Assembly: GCA_012797975.1 (NCBI GenBank)
Contig: JAAZOD010000022.1
Location: 106,210 to 170,209 of the forward strand
Reading direction: 5' to 3'
Source of the DNA: Pelolinea sp.
Lineage (GTDB): Bacteria; Chloroflexota; Anaerolineae; Anaerolineales; Anaerolineaceae
DNA: 64,000 bases
The translations under genes were made by a program, and so were the position numbers. The first letter of the stretch is position 1; every line of letters begins with the position of its first letter. This document shows, piece by piece, positions 10,358 through 20,272 of the stretch. The notes below the pieces were generated by a model. It did not search any database. It saw only the letters and a list, made by a program, of their open reading frames with translations, and was not told the origin of the DNA.

Positions 10358-13102
10358 ATGCATGCGAAAAAAATTTTTGTGTTGAGAAGATTGCAAACCT
10401 ACAGCAAGCTGTTTCTGTGCGGTCTGCTGTTGGTTTCCATCGGGGTGAGTTTGTTCCTTACCCTGAGCGAGATCAACCGCCAGCGGGCGCTGGAAGCCGT
10501 GCAGGATTACTGGCGCAGCGATTACGATATTTTGGTGCGCCCGGCAGGCAGTACTTTCCTGTACGATACAGCCGGCAATCGACTGATCGAACCCAACTTC
10601 CTTTCCGGGCAGCAGGGCGGCATTACCGATGAACAGTTGGTGCTGATCAAAACGGTCGCTGGCATCGAAGTGGCGGCGCCGGTTTCCTTCCTGGGGTATT
10701 TCCCGGTCGGCATGTTGATCGAAGGCGAAGAAGTGAACGATGATCCCGCCAACGCAGAAGCACCCTGGCTGGTTTACAAAGATGTGCGCACCTTCACCAT
10801 GCACGACGGCTGGCGGGATGCCACATCTTCGGATACCTTGTATACGGTTGAAAATCGGACGGACGACTTTTTGTTGGAACCTGCTACGGGCACCATTAAA
10901 TATATCGATGGCGATGGAAAGGAATATCTGTTGCCGCAAAGTATCGCTTCCATCTTTGCCAACCCTTCTAGTGGGGAAAAGAAGATTCGACTCAGCGGGA
11001 AAGAAGACTGGGAAAGCGCTCGGGCGTATTATGAGAGCGAGCACATGCAGCCCATCGTTGGATATAAATACAACGGGTTGTTCAATTTGTATCTACCCGT
11101 GGCGGCCATCGACCCGCAAGCCGAGCAGGCGCTGGTGGGTTTGGAAGAGGCAATGAAAGAAGGTAGATATTTATCAGTGGAAGATTCATTTATTGAACCG
11201 ACTGCATCTTCTATGAATTCCTATTTCATCCCGGTCCTCATCAATGAGAATTCTTTTCAAAATATCACCATCAATATCAAAACCTACCGGCTGACGGATC
11301 CTGCGCAGGAGAACCTCTCGCGGTCTCTGAGCAGTGAAGGAATAACTTATCTGGAAGGCATGCCCAGCGAATTGTTGGGAGAGAAGACCATCACCCTGCA
11401 TGATTACTTTTTGCAGTATGTGCAAGTTTTTATGGAACGAGGGGGAACCGTTGGTGGAACGATGGGGGGAAATCTGTGGTACTACTTGCGCCCCAGCCCT
11501 GTCCAATATACACAGGCAGGCGGACAGGAAGCTGCTTTGAGCATTTCCCCGTTTAGTATCAGCCAGTATGGCCCCATTCCGGGCGTATCAAGTGAACCTG
11601 CCCAGGGGGCATATCGGAGAGCATTAATAGATGATTTCCGTTTAATTAGAAATGGATATGGATATAGTTTTGACTTCATGCCAGTGGGTATCTATGACCT
11701 TTCAGACCTGCCGGGTTCAACTATCAATCAGGTGCCGCAGGAACTGTATTCTGCTCCGCTGGCACTGCTGCGCGAGGATGCGCAGGGGAATGTGCCTGAC
11801 CGGGAAGTGACCATCATTCCCACCAATAATCCCCTGGGTTATCTGTCGCAGCCGCCGGTGGTGCTGACCACTCTGCCGGCTGCCAAATTCCTGGCGCAGC
11901 GCGACGACTACATCAGCGCGGTGCGCATCAGGGTGGCGGGGGTGGAAACCGCTGGAGAAGATGCCCAGCGAAAAATTGAGCAGGTTGCCCGTGAGATCGA
12001 AGAGCGCACCGGCTTGCAGGTGGATATCACGCTCGGTTCTTCTCCCCAACCCATGCTGGTGGCTGTGCAGGGTTCGGAAAAAGTGGAAGCGCTGGGCAAG
12101 GTGGAGGAGTTGTGGGTGCGCCAGTTGGTGGGTATCACCCTGCAGCGCGATTTCACCCGTTTTGATGCGCTGCTGTTCGTGGCGCTGTTCTTCTCCTTCG
12201 CGGTTTTCATGTACACCAGCGCTGCGCTCAACCTGGCCGGCAGGCAGGGGGAGATCGGGGTGTTGAAAACCGTTGGTTGGAAGGATAAGCGCATCTTGGG
12301 ATATTTGCTCTCCGAGGTGCTGCTGCTGGCGCTTATCACCGGCTGTATTGCTTTTGCGGCAACCCTGGGCATTACGGCGCTGCTTGGGCATCCCATCGCT
12401 TTGGATCGGGCGGGGTTGGTCTTCCCGCTCATGCTGGGTTTGTTTGCGCTGGGTACCGCGCTTCCCTTTGCGCAGGCTGCCCGTCGCAGCCCGCTTTCTC
12501 TGCTTGGCTTGGGGGAACTGCGGGAGGGAAAAGGGCAGACTTCCAATTTCAATATGCGTTCGCTACCGGGCAGGAACATTTCCAAACAGCGGGCGCGTTT
12601 CGCCACCGCCACGCTGGGGCTCATCCCGGCATTCTTGGCGCTCATCCTGTTCTTCTTCATCACCCTCATCATGGCGGGTGAATTGAGCGGCAGTCTGCTC
12701 GGGCAGCACATTCAAGTTCTCATCCAGCCCTATCATTATGTGCTCATGGCGCTCATCCTGCTGGTGGGCCAGTTGATACTCATGAATATAAGCGGCATCA
12801 ATATCAAGAAACGCCAGAACGAGATCGGGGTATTGCAAACGGCGGGTTGGAAACCGATCACAATGATCGCTGCCCTTTTAAAAGAAACACTCTACAGCAC
12901 ATTGGGCAGCGCTTTGCTGGCTGCCGGGATCACTATCGGGCTGCTTTCGTTGCTGCAGCGTGGTTTTCAGCTTCAATTCCTGTGGGCTGTCCCGCTGGGG
13001 CTGCTTCTGGCGGGGGTGATGAGCTTGATCGCCATGCTCTACCCGCGCCATTTGGTCCGTAAAACACAGGTCGCTGAGTTATTGCAGAAGCGATCATCGT
13101 AA
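10358..13102 (+). CDS. Large FtsX/MacB-type ABC transporter permease
   Basis: A 914-residue membrane protein of an ABC system working on the outside of the membrane. One membrane segment near residues 17-39 is followed by a very large extracytoplasmic domain (about 40-600). Clusters of membrane segments follow at about 600-720 and 755-905, each with an FtsX-type turn (GEIGVLKTVGWKDKRI and NEIGVLQTAGWKPITM). The extracytoplasmic region contains GGITDEQL followed by VAAPVSFLGY, which recurs in the second permease at 15923, so the two are paralogues. The ATPase gene begins 17 nt downstream. MacB/LolCDE-like machines extrude lipoproteins, peptides or signals rather than importing nutrients. The cargo is not known. 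Confidence 0.88.
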   Translation: MHAKKIFVLRRLQTYSKLFLCGLLLVSIGVSLFLTLSEINRQRALEAVQDYWRSDYDILVRPAGSTFLYDTAGNRLIEPNFLSGQQGGITDEQLVLIKTVAGIEVAAPVSFLGYFPVGMLIEGEEVNDDPANAEAPWLVYKDVRTFTMHDGWRDATSSDTLYTVENRTDDFLLEPATGTIKYIDGDGKEYLLPQSIASIFANPSSGEKKIRLSGKEDWESARAYYESEHMQPIVGYKYNGLFNLYLPVAAIDPQAEQALVGLEEAMKEGRYLSVEDSFIEPTASSMNSYFIPVLINENSFQNITINIKTYRLTDPAQENLSRSLSSEGITYLEGMPSELLGEKTITLHDYFLQYVQVFMERGGTVGGTMGGNLWYYLRPSPVQYTQAGGQEAALSISPFSISQYGPIPGVSSEPAQGAYRRALIDDFRLIRNGYGYSFDFMPVGIYDLSDLPGSTINQVPQELYSAPLALLREDAQGNVPDREVTIIPTNNPLGYLSQPPVVLTTLPAAKFLAQRDDYISAVRIRVAGVETAGEDAQRKIEQVAREIEERTGLQVDITLGSSPQPMLVAVQGSEKVEALGKVEELWVRQLVGITLQRDFTRFDALLFVALFFSFAVFMYTSAALNLAGRQGEIGVLKTVGWKDKRILGYLLSEVLLLALITGCIAFAATLGITALLGHPIALDRAGLVFPLMLGLFALGTALPFAQAARRSPLSLLGLGELREGKGQTSNFNMRSLPGRNISKQRARFATATLGLIPAFLALILFFFITLIMAGELSGSLLGQHIQVLIQPYHYVLMALILLVGQLILMNISGINIKKRQNEIGVLQTAGWKPITMIAALLKETLYSTLGSALLAAGITIGLLSLLQRGFQLQFLWAVPLGLLLAGVMSLIAMLYPRHLVRKTQVAELLQKRSS

Positions 13103-13119
13103 AAGGAAAGGGATTGACA

Positions 13120-13797
13120 ATGCAAGTGATTTTTGAGCATGTGTGCAAAAAATATCAGGTTGGAGATGAAACGATCACCGTTCTGGACAAGATGAATTTC
13201 CAGATCGAAGCAGGGGATTTTCTGGTGATCACCGGGCCTTCCGGTGCGGGTAAGACCACCTTATTGAATTTGTTGGGTACGCTGGATGAACCAACGGCGG
13301 GCAGGATCCTGTATGATGGGGTGGAGGCGGGCAGCATGGCACCCGACCGGCTGGCAGATTTCCGCCGCGATCACATCGGTTTTGTCTTTCAATTCTATAA
13401 CCTCATCCCGCAGCTTTCCGCCAGGGAAAATGTCATGCTGCCGCTGCTGCCGAATAGGAAACGGCTGGAATTCGATCTGCAGGAAAAAGCGACCGAACTG
13501 TTGGCAGAGGTTGGCTTGGATGGCAAAGGCGATAAATATCCTTATCAACTCTCGGGCGGGGAGCAGCAGCGCGTGGCCATTGCGCGCGCGCTGGTCAATA
13601 CCCCCAGTCTGGTGCTGGCGGATGAGCCCACCGGCAATCTGGATGCGCATATCGGCGAACAGATCTTGCGCATCCTGCAGGGATTCAATCGCAAACAGGG
13701 TGTGACGGTCGTGCTGGTGACGCATAACGAAAAATTCGCTCATTTTGGTACGCGGGTGACCAGGATTCAGGGCCGGAAATTACACGAGGTTCGCTAA
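13120..13797 (+). CDS. ABC transporter ATP-binding protein (LolD/MacB type)
   Basis: A 225-residue ATPase that powers the neighbouring FtsX-type permeases. The start at 13120 is preferred over a TTG two codons upstream because it follows AAAGGAAAGGG at normal spacing. Walker [10 protein letters not shown] is at residues 39-47, the signature is [15 protein letters not shown] and Walker B is [12 protein letters not shown], followed by the switch His in VTHNEKF. Only one ATPase serves two large permease genes in this locus, so they may form a heterodimer, or share it. The next gene starts 3 nt after the stop, suggesting translational coupling. Confidence 0.93.
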   Translation: MQVIFEHVCKKYQVGDETITVLDKMNFQIEAGDFLVITGPSGAGKTTLLNLLGTLDEPTAGRILYDGVEAGSMAPDRLADFRRDHIGFVFQFYNLIPQLSARENVMLPLLPNRKRLEFDLQEKATELLAEVGLDGKGDKYPYQLSGGEQQRVAIARALVNTPSLVLADEPTGNLDAHIGEQILRILQGFNRKQGVTVVLVTHNEKFAHFGTRVTRIQGRKLHEVR

Positions 13798-13800
13798 ACC

Positions 13801-14763
13801 ATGCGTGGTCAGATTTTGGGCTTATTCATAGGTCTTTGCTTCATCCTTCTTTTATTCAATTCTGCCTGTGTCGGTGGAGAGAGGCCAGCGATCGAACAGA
13901 CCCAATCTTCTGCGGCGGGTGTCACACCGCAAATCGATATGCACCCTCCCATTTTACATGCGGGGGATTGGGAAACTCCCCAGCCGCTGCCCGCCCCCAT
14001 CGATGGAGAAGGGAATGAATTAGAACCCTTCATCACGCTGGCAGGGGATGAGTTGTATTTTTTCTACGCCCCTGATCTTTCTGTTTCCGAAGCGAAACGG
14101 GCTTTGGATGGTGTTTCGGGTATTTATTATTCAAAAAAAGTGCATGAGCTGTGGTCAGAACCTGAACGATTGATACTGTCAGAAGAAAATGCTCTGGATA
14201 GCTGTGTTTATACCGATGGGCAAGTGCTGTGGTTTTGTTCAAAGCGCGATGGAAATTATGGAGAAGGTGATCTTTATATCGCTTCTCGGGTGGATGGCGT
14301 CTGGCAGAATTGGCGGAATGCCGGAAAGCAATTGAATGTGGATTACGATGTGGGGGAAATGCATCTCTCTGCGGACCAGAACACCATGATCTTTTCCGCT
14401 TTTCGAGCAGGAGGATTCGGTCTGATCGATCTATGGCAAACCCAGCGTGTGGGGGAGGGCTGGTCTGAACCGGTGAATTTGGGAGATGGCATCAATAGTG
14501 CTGAAATAGAAGACTATCCTTTTCTTTCGGAGGATGGCAGAGAATTATGGTTCACTTCTTCCAGCCGCTTGGGTTACCCCGGTTATGCTATTTTCCGCTC
14601 CATTGGGCAGGATGGAGTGTGGGGGGAGCCGCAGGAGATCCTCTCCAATGATGTCAGTGAGGTATCCATTGACCGACAGGGGAACTTGTATTTTACCCAT
14701 TTCCTCTATGATGAGAACGACGAGCTGCTGGGATCCAAGATCTATGTGGCATATAAGAAATAA
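13801..14763 (+). CDS. Lipoprotein with PD40 (WD40-like) beta-propeller repeats
   Basis: A 320-residue exported protein with signal peptide ending FNSAC and lipid-attachment Cys23. The mature part has several PD40/TolB-like blades, for example GEGDLYIASRVDG, MHLSADQNTMIFSAF and PFLSEDGRELWFTSSSR. The same blade repeats are seen in periplasmic or cell-surface binding proteins. It begins 3 nt after the ABC ATPase gene and thus probably belongs to that export system as a surface accessory. No enzyme motif is seen. A 12-bp direct repeat, AATAAAATTTAG, occurs at its stop codon and again about 50 bp downstream. Confidence 0.82.
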   Translation: MRGQILGLFIGLCFILLLFNSACVGGERPAIEQTQSSAAGVTPQIDMHPPILHAGDWETPQPLPAPIDGEGNELEPFITLAGDELYFFYAPDLSVSEAKRALDGVSGIYYSKKVHELWSEPERLILSEENALDSCVYTDGQVLWFCSKRDGNYGEGDLYIASRVDGVWQNWRNAGKQLNVDYDVGEMHLSADQNTMIFSAFRAGGFGLIDLWQTQRVGEGWSEPVNLGDGINSAEIEDYPFLSEDGRELWFTSSSRLGYPGYAIFRSIGQDGVWGEPQEILSNDVSEVSIDRQGNLYFTHFLYDENDELLGSKIYVAYKK

Positions 14764-14849
14764 AATTTAGTGAGGAAATTTCGATTCTATTTCATAAGGA
14801 GAGGTATCAATAAAATTTAGAAAACCAGAGAGAAATTTTGGGAGGAATA

Positions 14850-15536
14850 ATGGGGAGGAATGTGAAATCGAGGATTGAGTCAGAATCGCAAAAGAATAAC
14901 CTAAGCTTGATTATTATCATTCTTTTAGCATTGCAGGTTATCTTATCAGGTGTCGTTCTTCTGCGGATAGTAAACTTGGAGAAATTGATAGGGGGAACAG
15001 AAGCAAGTGAACCAGTTCCGGTTTATGTAGAAGGGGTCAGTGAAGGCGATAACCCCGCCCTGGGGCCAGAGGAAGCCCCCATAACGATCATTGCTTTTAG
15101 TGATTTTCAATGTCCCTACTGTGCATCTGCGAATCAGTTAATCAAAGAAATTATGCAAGAATATCCCAATCAGATCCGTTATGTTCATCGTGATTTTCCA
15201 TTGAAAGAGATCCATCCGGATGCTTTCAATGCTGCACTGGCGGCTCGTTGTGCTGGTGAACAGGGTCAATATTGGGAGATGCACGATGCTCTTTTTTCCA
15301 ATCAGGAGGATTTAAGTATTGAGAAGCTGAATAAACAAGCTGAAATTTTAAATTTGGAAATGGATCAATTTAATAATTGCCTTACAACCAGAAAATATGA
15401 GAACAAAATCCTTATTGATCTGCAAGCTGGAAAGGAATATGGTGTAAATGGAACCCCAACCATATTTGTCAATGGTTACCATGTGAATGGCGCTGATCGA
15501 GAGGCGATCATAAATATTATTAAAGATGTTTTATAA
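14850..15536 (+). CDS. Membrane-anchored DsbA-like thiol-disulfide oxidoreductase
   Basis: A 228-residue thioredoxin-fold protein anchored by an N-terminal membrane helix (about residues 15-37) and facing outwards. Active-site CPYC is Cys88-Cys91 in FSDFQCPYC, and the cis-proline loop is NGTPTIFVNG. The start at 14850 follows GGGAGG at 6 nt; an in-frame ATG 12 nt upstream would overlap that site. Homologues (DsbA/BdbD, thioredoxin_4 family) introduce disulfides into exported proteins. The next gene encodes a secreted peptide with eight cysteines, an obvious candidate substrate. This stretch is visibly more AT-rich than the permease genes on both sides, suggesting separate acquisition. Confidence 0.88.
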   Translation: MGRNVKSRIESESQKNNLSLIIIILLALQVILSGVVLLRIVNLEKLIGGTEASEPVPVYVEGVSEGDNPALGPEEAPITIIAFSDFQCPYCASANQLIKEIMQEYPNQIRYVHRDFPLKEIHPDAFNAALAARCAGEQGQYWEMHDALFSNQEDLSIEKLNKQAEILNLEMDQFNNCLTTRKYENKILIDLQAGKEYGVNGTPTIFVNGYHVNGADREAIINIIKDVL

Positions 15537-15613
15537 GGTTTTTCTAGGAGGATGGGCATAGGGGACAAAAACATGTGAGGTTAGAACAAGGCAAGTTATA
15601 AGGGAGGTTAATC

Positions 15614-15895
15614 ATGAATACAAAAAATAGAATACAGAAAATCCTTTTATTGGGATTGGTGGCGATATCAGTGTTTCTGATTGCATTTGCGCTCGATACT
15701 CCTCAACCCGTTCAAGCAGATGCGAAATATCCTTGCGATGGTTATATATGCATTGAATTGACACAACAACAATCGCTGATTCTATGTGGTGTTTTTGAAC
15801 CTGCTTATGCATATGCATGTTCGAATTGGTGTTATCAAGGAGGGGTTGGCTTTTGCGAGGGAATCGAACAATGCCAACCCTGGTGTCCTGAATAA
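15614..15895 (+). CDS. Small secreted eight-cysteine peptide, unknown function
   Basis: A 93-residue product not recognised as a member of any named family. A signal peptide with a hydrophobic core (residues 10-27) and probable cleavage after VQA (about residue 35) leaves a mature peptide of about 58 residues. It contains Cys41, 46, 58, 69, 73, 81, 87 and 91, enough for four disulfides, and ends CQPWCPE. GGGAGG stands before the ATG, so translation is likely. It lies between the DsbA-like gene and the permease-peptidase fusion on the same strand. A disulfide-rich bacteriocin, signal or structural peptide handled by these neighbours is a reasonable inference, not a demonstrated one. Confidence 0.78.
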   Translation: MNTKNRIQKILLLGLVAISVFLIAFALDTPQPVQADAKYPCDGYICIELTQQQSLILCGVFEPAYAYACSNWCYQGGVGFCEGIEQCQPWCPE

Positions 15896-15922
15896 ACCTA
15901 ATTGAAATAGAATAGACCTCAC

Positions 15923-18900
15923 ATGAAGAAACAACCTCATGCCCATTCCCTTCTGGATCGCCGCATCTGGGGCGCCATTCTGCCGGCGGCGCTGCTGAAC
16001 AGCCTGGTGCTGGTGATCTTCTTTTCAGCGCTTGCCAGCCAGCAGGTGCTGGTGGATCGCACGCTCAAGGAGTACCAGCGTACCACCTACGATATCTTGG
16101 TGCGCGCTCCTGAGAATGTGACCGAGATCGAAAAAGAGTATGGCTTGGTGGAAGCCAACCATCTGAACGGCACGGCGGGCGGTATCACTATGGAGCAGTA
16201 CGCACAGATCAAAGCCATCCCCAATGTGGAGGTGGCTGCTCCCATCGCTGTGCTGGGTTATATGGATCGCATCAAAATGGGGATCACCATCCTGGATCCC
16301 TCCCTGCCGGCTGGCATTTACCGCATCAGCGGCAGTGCAGGCATTGTGGAGGGCGGGCAGTACATCACTTCGGCGCAGTTATCTCCTTATTATGCTCTGC
16401 ATACGCCGGGTGTGTCAATTGGGGCGGACGAATTGTTTACCGGATGGGGGGATACACTTTTACGCTTACGCTTGTCGATCACGATGGGGGGAAATGACCC
16501 AACAACCGATGGATTCATGATCTTTCTACCTCAATCTACCGATCGCATGCTGATCGCAGCCATCGACCCCGAGCAGGAAGCCAAGCTGGTGCATCTGGAT
16601 GACATGCTGGTATCTGGCAGTTATTTACCCCAAGATCCTCCGTTTATCGATGACCACTCCTACATTCGCATTCCGGTGCTGTTCAATATTCATGACTATA
16701 TCCAGCAGACCATCTCCGTGCAGTTGGAACGCCTGGATTTCGATGTAGACGTGAAAGAAAATTTCGCACAGCAACTGCAAACCATTCCCGATCCGGCAGC
16801 GCTGGATGCGATGGAACGCCAGCCAGTTTATGACCTGGATCTGACCCTGCAACATATCTGGCAGAAAGAAGCCATCGATTTACAGGTCGAAAATGGGAAG
16901 GTGATCGGGGTTCACGAGAGTAATTATTCGATCTTTGGGACGTTGTATGCTCCAACAGTAGTGCAGTACCGTATCTTGGAAAAACCGCCTGCTGGTTTGC
17001 CCGAGGATACATTGGTTCTGGAAGCTATTCCCCAGGGTCTTTCCACAGCAAGCAATACGGACAAAAGGGATCTATTAACGACACCAGAACTACAAGAATG
17101 GAGCAGTCTCACCGATTGGCAGGTGGAGCCCGAGGTGACCTACCGACCGCTCTCTCCTCGGTTCGAGTATAGTATTATGTTCAACCCCTATGCAGAAGGC
17201 AATGGGCAGTTCGATATCGATACCTCCACCGCGTTGGGCGGCTCTTCGCTCAATCAGGTGCCGCTGGAGACCTATCTGCCGCCTTCCGCGCTCTTGAAAT
17301 ATGATGAAAATGGGGAGGAATTGGAAACCCCCGTCACTCTTACACCCACCTTGAATAATGAGGGTTATCTGGTTTCCCCGCCCGATGTACTTATTTCGCT
17401 GACCTCCGCGCAGCAACTATTGGAATATGGTTGTGCGGATGTGGTACCGGATGCGACGAGAGAATCTGGCTATAAGGTGGCACTGGTGCCTTGTGAGCCG
17501 CCGGAGGATTTCATTTCCGCCATCCGCGTGCGGGTGGGCGGCATTGATGAAATGGATGCGCATGCCCAGGCGCGCATCGAACAGGTGGCGGATGAGATCG
17601 TGCGCCAGACCGGGCTGCATGTGGATGTGATGGTCGGTTCTTCCCCTCAACCGGTGCTGGTGCATATCCCCGGTTATGAAGGGACTGACGAATTGGGATA
17701 TGTCGAGGAATACTGGGTCAAGAAGAACGTCAACACCCTCATTCAAACCGGTATGAACCTGGCGGATGGCATGCTGTTTGCCGCCATGCTGTGCGCCGGC
17801 ATCCTGCTGCTTTTCAATCTCAACACCTTCTTGATGCTGGGCCGCATTTCCGAAGTGGCGCTCTACAACGCGCTGGGCTGGCGGCGTACAGCTATATTAA
17901 AACGCTTGTTACTGCAGGTTCTACCCGTCGGCTTGCTCAGCACCGTGCTGGCTGCCCTCCTGTCTTTGGTGATCATCCATATCCTCGCGTTGCAGGTGGT
18001 TGTGGGGCAGTTCTTGCTGGTGCTGCTGCTGGAACTGGCGGCGTTCATGCTCAGCGCATTGCTGCCGGCCTGGCAAATATCCAAAGCGCCTCCGGCGGTA
18101 TATCTGCAAAAAGGGGAAGCCGCCCCGCGAACAGTGTACGCTGGAAAGATGAGCATGCGCACGATCATCGGCAATAATATCAAACGCAAACCGGCTCGTT
18201 CCCTGACCATTGTTTTCAGTGTGCTGTTGACCAGTGGGCTGTTGACCTTGATCAGCTTGGTGCAAGGCGGCTTACAGGGGCAGTTGTACGGTACCTTGTT
18301 GGGTCGCTGGATCCACTCATCCATTCAGCCCTATCACCAGCTTATGGAACTGGGTGCGCTCTTGATGACCGGCATGAATATCTTTCTTTCGACCCGCGTC
18401 AATGTGAATGAGCGCAAAGATGAGATCGGGCTGCTCAGTGCCATGGGTTGGCGCCGTCGGGATGTGGCAAATCTGTTCTGTTGGGAGCAGGTGGGCATCA
18501 GCTTGGCGGGCGCAGCGCTGGGATTGTTGCTGGGCGCGGGTATTTTTTGGGGTGCGTATCGTGAAACAGCACTTACCTCATTGCCCTGGTTGCAGACTAT
18601 TCTGCTGGGCTTGGTTTTGCCGGTGGGACTATCCTATCTGACGGCTCTTTATCCGGCCTATCGGGGTGCCAGTTTGCTGCCGTTGGAAGCGCTGCGCGAA
18701 AAAGCGGGTAAAGCCAGACAGAACATGCTGCGTTCTACTGCTTTGTATGTAGGGTTGGGTTTGTTGGGGCTGTTTGCAGTGGTTTTTTTGCTCCGAAATG
18801 CTCTTTTCTCCGCTGTTTCTCCAGATATTTCTAGTTCTTCGGAGATGCCTTCCACCGGCACTGTCACTGCTGCATCCACCATCACGCCTGCTCCCACGCC

Positions 18901-20248
18901 AACCCCTGTTTTGGAGGAAGAGGCGCCGCACTATCACGTAGATGTGGTGGTTGATCCGGATCAATTGCGCATGACGGGGCAGGAGACCATTACCTATACA
19001 AACAACACCGGTGTGCCGCTGGAGGAGATAGTGCTGCGTTTGTATGCCAACATTCCATTTGGCTTCGAGGAGATGGAAAAGGATCCCACTATTGGGTATA
19101 TGTTTTCCAACCGTATTCAATTAGATAAGGTAAATGTAGATGGGCAGCCGGTGGAGGTGGTGTTGAGCGGACACAACAGCGTCGCCACCCTGCGCTTGGA
19201 GAATCCGCTGGCAGTCGGGCAGTCCATTACCATGGATCTGTCCTTTACCTTGCAGGGTATGGATACTCTGAATTATGTGGGTTCTGTGTGGACGGAGGAT
19301 TCGCTCTTTCCCATGCTGGCGGTCTATGATCAGGATGGCTGGCGCCAGGATATCACCACAACTCCGGATATTGTGTACAGCCAGAGCGCTCGTTTCAATT
19401 ATGCGGTCACTCTTCCCTCCGATTGGCAGATCGTCGCCACGGGCGATCAGCTTGCGGTGGAAACGCTGTCAACTGGACAAATGCGCTATACCTACCAGAC
19501 CGGTTTGGTGCGCGATGTGAGCATCACATTCAGCCGGCAGTTTGAGATTCTACAGCGTACGGTTGGGGATACTACCTTATATCTGGCGCTTGCCAACCCT
19601 GAAACAGACAACGAATTTCTCCTGGACAGCGCTGAAAGTGCCTTTTCTCTGTACGAACGACTGTTTGGCGAATATCCCTTTGCTTCGTTGAAGATCATTG
19701 CTTGGAAAGCTGTTCGCTCCAGTGGAAAAGAATATCCCGCTCTGATCTATGTGGGCTATAACATCGCCGAGGATTATAAAATGCAGAAGGTGATGGCGCA
19801 TGAGATCGCGCACCAGTGGTGGTTCAGCACGGTGGGTAATGATATTTTTAACGACGCTTGGCTGGATGAAGGATTTGCAGAATACTCGTCCTTGCTTTAT
19901 TTGCGAGAGACGCAGGGGGAAGAAGTATTTCAGAATGATCTGAAGGAATTGGAGAACAGTGCAGCCCTGGCGGATGCCGAGAGTGGTGGCAAGTACAAGG
20001 TTGGCAGCTCGCTGGAAGAGCTATCCGCATCCCATTACTATACCAATTTCGTATACGCAAAAGGTGCACTTTTTTTGGATACCCTCCGCACCCAAATGGG
20101 CGAGGAGGCTTTCTTTTCTGGCTTGCGTGCTTATTACCAGCAGTATCAATTTGGGGTAGCCGACCGGCAGGGCTTTCTGGAGGTCATGCAGCGCTTCAGT
20201 AAAACCAACCTTGCCCCGCTTTTTGAGGAATGGATCGGCATGGACTGA
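15923..20248 (+). CDS. FtsX-type permease fused to an M1 metallopeptidase domain
   Basis: A 1441-residue protein. Residues 1-40 hold the first membrane helix, about 40-610 a large extracytoplasmic domain paralogous to the permease at 10358, and about 613-920 FtsX-type membrane segments in two blocks (the second has KDEIGLLSAMGWRRRDV). A last helix at about 941-960 is followed by a Thr/Pro-rich linker (about 970-995). Residues 1000-1441 are a gluzincin M1 domain: H1293-E-x-x-H1297, then 18 residues, then E1316 in WLDEGFAEY, with GKEYPAL replacing the classical GAMEN strand and a Tyr-rich HYYTNFVYAKGA region. All zinc ligands are intact. The topology would place the peptidase outside the cell, next to whatever the permease releases. 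The single ORF is uninterrupted, so the fusion is not an assembly join within the visible sequence. Confidence 0.88.
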   Translation: MKKQPHAHSLLDRRIWGAILPAALLNSLVLVIFFSALASQQVLVDRTLKEYQRTTYDILVRAPENVTEIEKEYGLVEANHLNGTAGGITMEQYAQIKAIPNVEVAAPIAVLGYMDRIKMGITILDPSLPAGIYRISGSAGIVEGGQYITSAQLSPYYALHTPGVSIGADELFTGWGDTLLRLRLSITMGGNDPTTDGFMIFLPQSTDRMLIAAIDPEQEAKLVHLDDMLVSGSYLPQDPPFIDDHSYIRIPVLFNIHDYIQQTISVQLERLDFDVDVKENFAQQLQTIPDPAALDAMERQPVYDLDLTLQHIWQKEAIDLQVENGKVIGVHESNYSIFGTLYAPTVVQYRILEKPPAGLPEDTLVLEAIPQGLSTASNTDKRDLLTTPELQEWSSLTDWQVEPEVTYRPLSPRFEYSIMFNPYAEGNGQFDIDTSTALGGSSLNQVPLETYLPPSALLKYDENGEELETPVTLTPTLNNEGYLVSPPDVLISLTSAQQLLEYGCADVVPDATRESGYKVALVPCEPPEDFISAIRVRVGGIDEMDAHAQARIEQVADEIVRQTGLHVDVMVGSSPQPVLVHIPGYEGTDELGYVEEYWVKKNVNTLIQTGMNLADGMLFAAMLCAGILLLFNLNTFLMLGRISEVALYNALGWRRTAILKRLLLQVLPVGLLSTVLAALLSLVIIHILALQVVVGQFLLVLLLELAAFMLSALLPAWQISKAPPAVYLQKGEAAPRTVYAGKMSMRTIIGNNIKRKPARSLTIVFSVLLTSGLLTLISLVQGGLQGQLYGTLLGRWIHSSIQPYHQLMELGALLMTGMNIFLSTRVNVNERKDEIGLLSAMGWRRRDVANLFCWEQVGISLAGAALGLLLGAGIFWGAYRETALTSLPWLQTILLGLVLPVGLSYLTALYPAYRGASLLPLEALREKAGKARQNMLRSTALYVGLGLLGLFAVVFLLRNALFSAVSPDISSSSEMPSTGTVTAASTITPAPTPTPVLEEEAPHYHVDVVVDPDQLRMTGQETITYTNNTGVPLEEIVLRLYANIPFGFEEMEKDPTIGYMFSNRIQLDKVNVDGQPVEVVLSGHNSVATLRLENPLAVGQSITMDLSFTLQGMDTLNYVGSVWTEDSLFPMLAVYDQDGWRQDITTTPDIVYSQSARFNYAVTLPSDWQIVATGDQLAVETLSTGQMRYTYQTGLVRDVSITFSRQFEILQRTVGDTTLYLALANPETDNEFLLDSAESAFSLYERLFGEYPFASLKIIAWKAVRSSGKEYPALIYVGYNIAEDYKMQKVMAHEIAHQWWFSTVGNDIFNDAWLDEGFAEYSSLLYLRETQGEEVFQNDLKELENSAALADAESGGKYKVGSSLEELSASHYYTNFVYAKGALFLDTLRTQMGEEAFFSGLRAYYQQYQFGVADRQGFLEVMQRFSKTNLAPLFEEWIGMD

Positions 20249-20272
20249 TCTGCAGGGTTTTGATGGATATTG

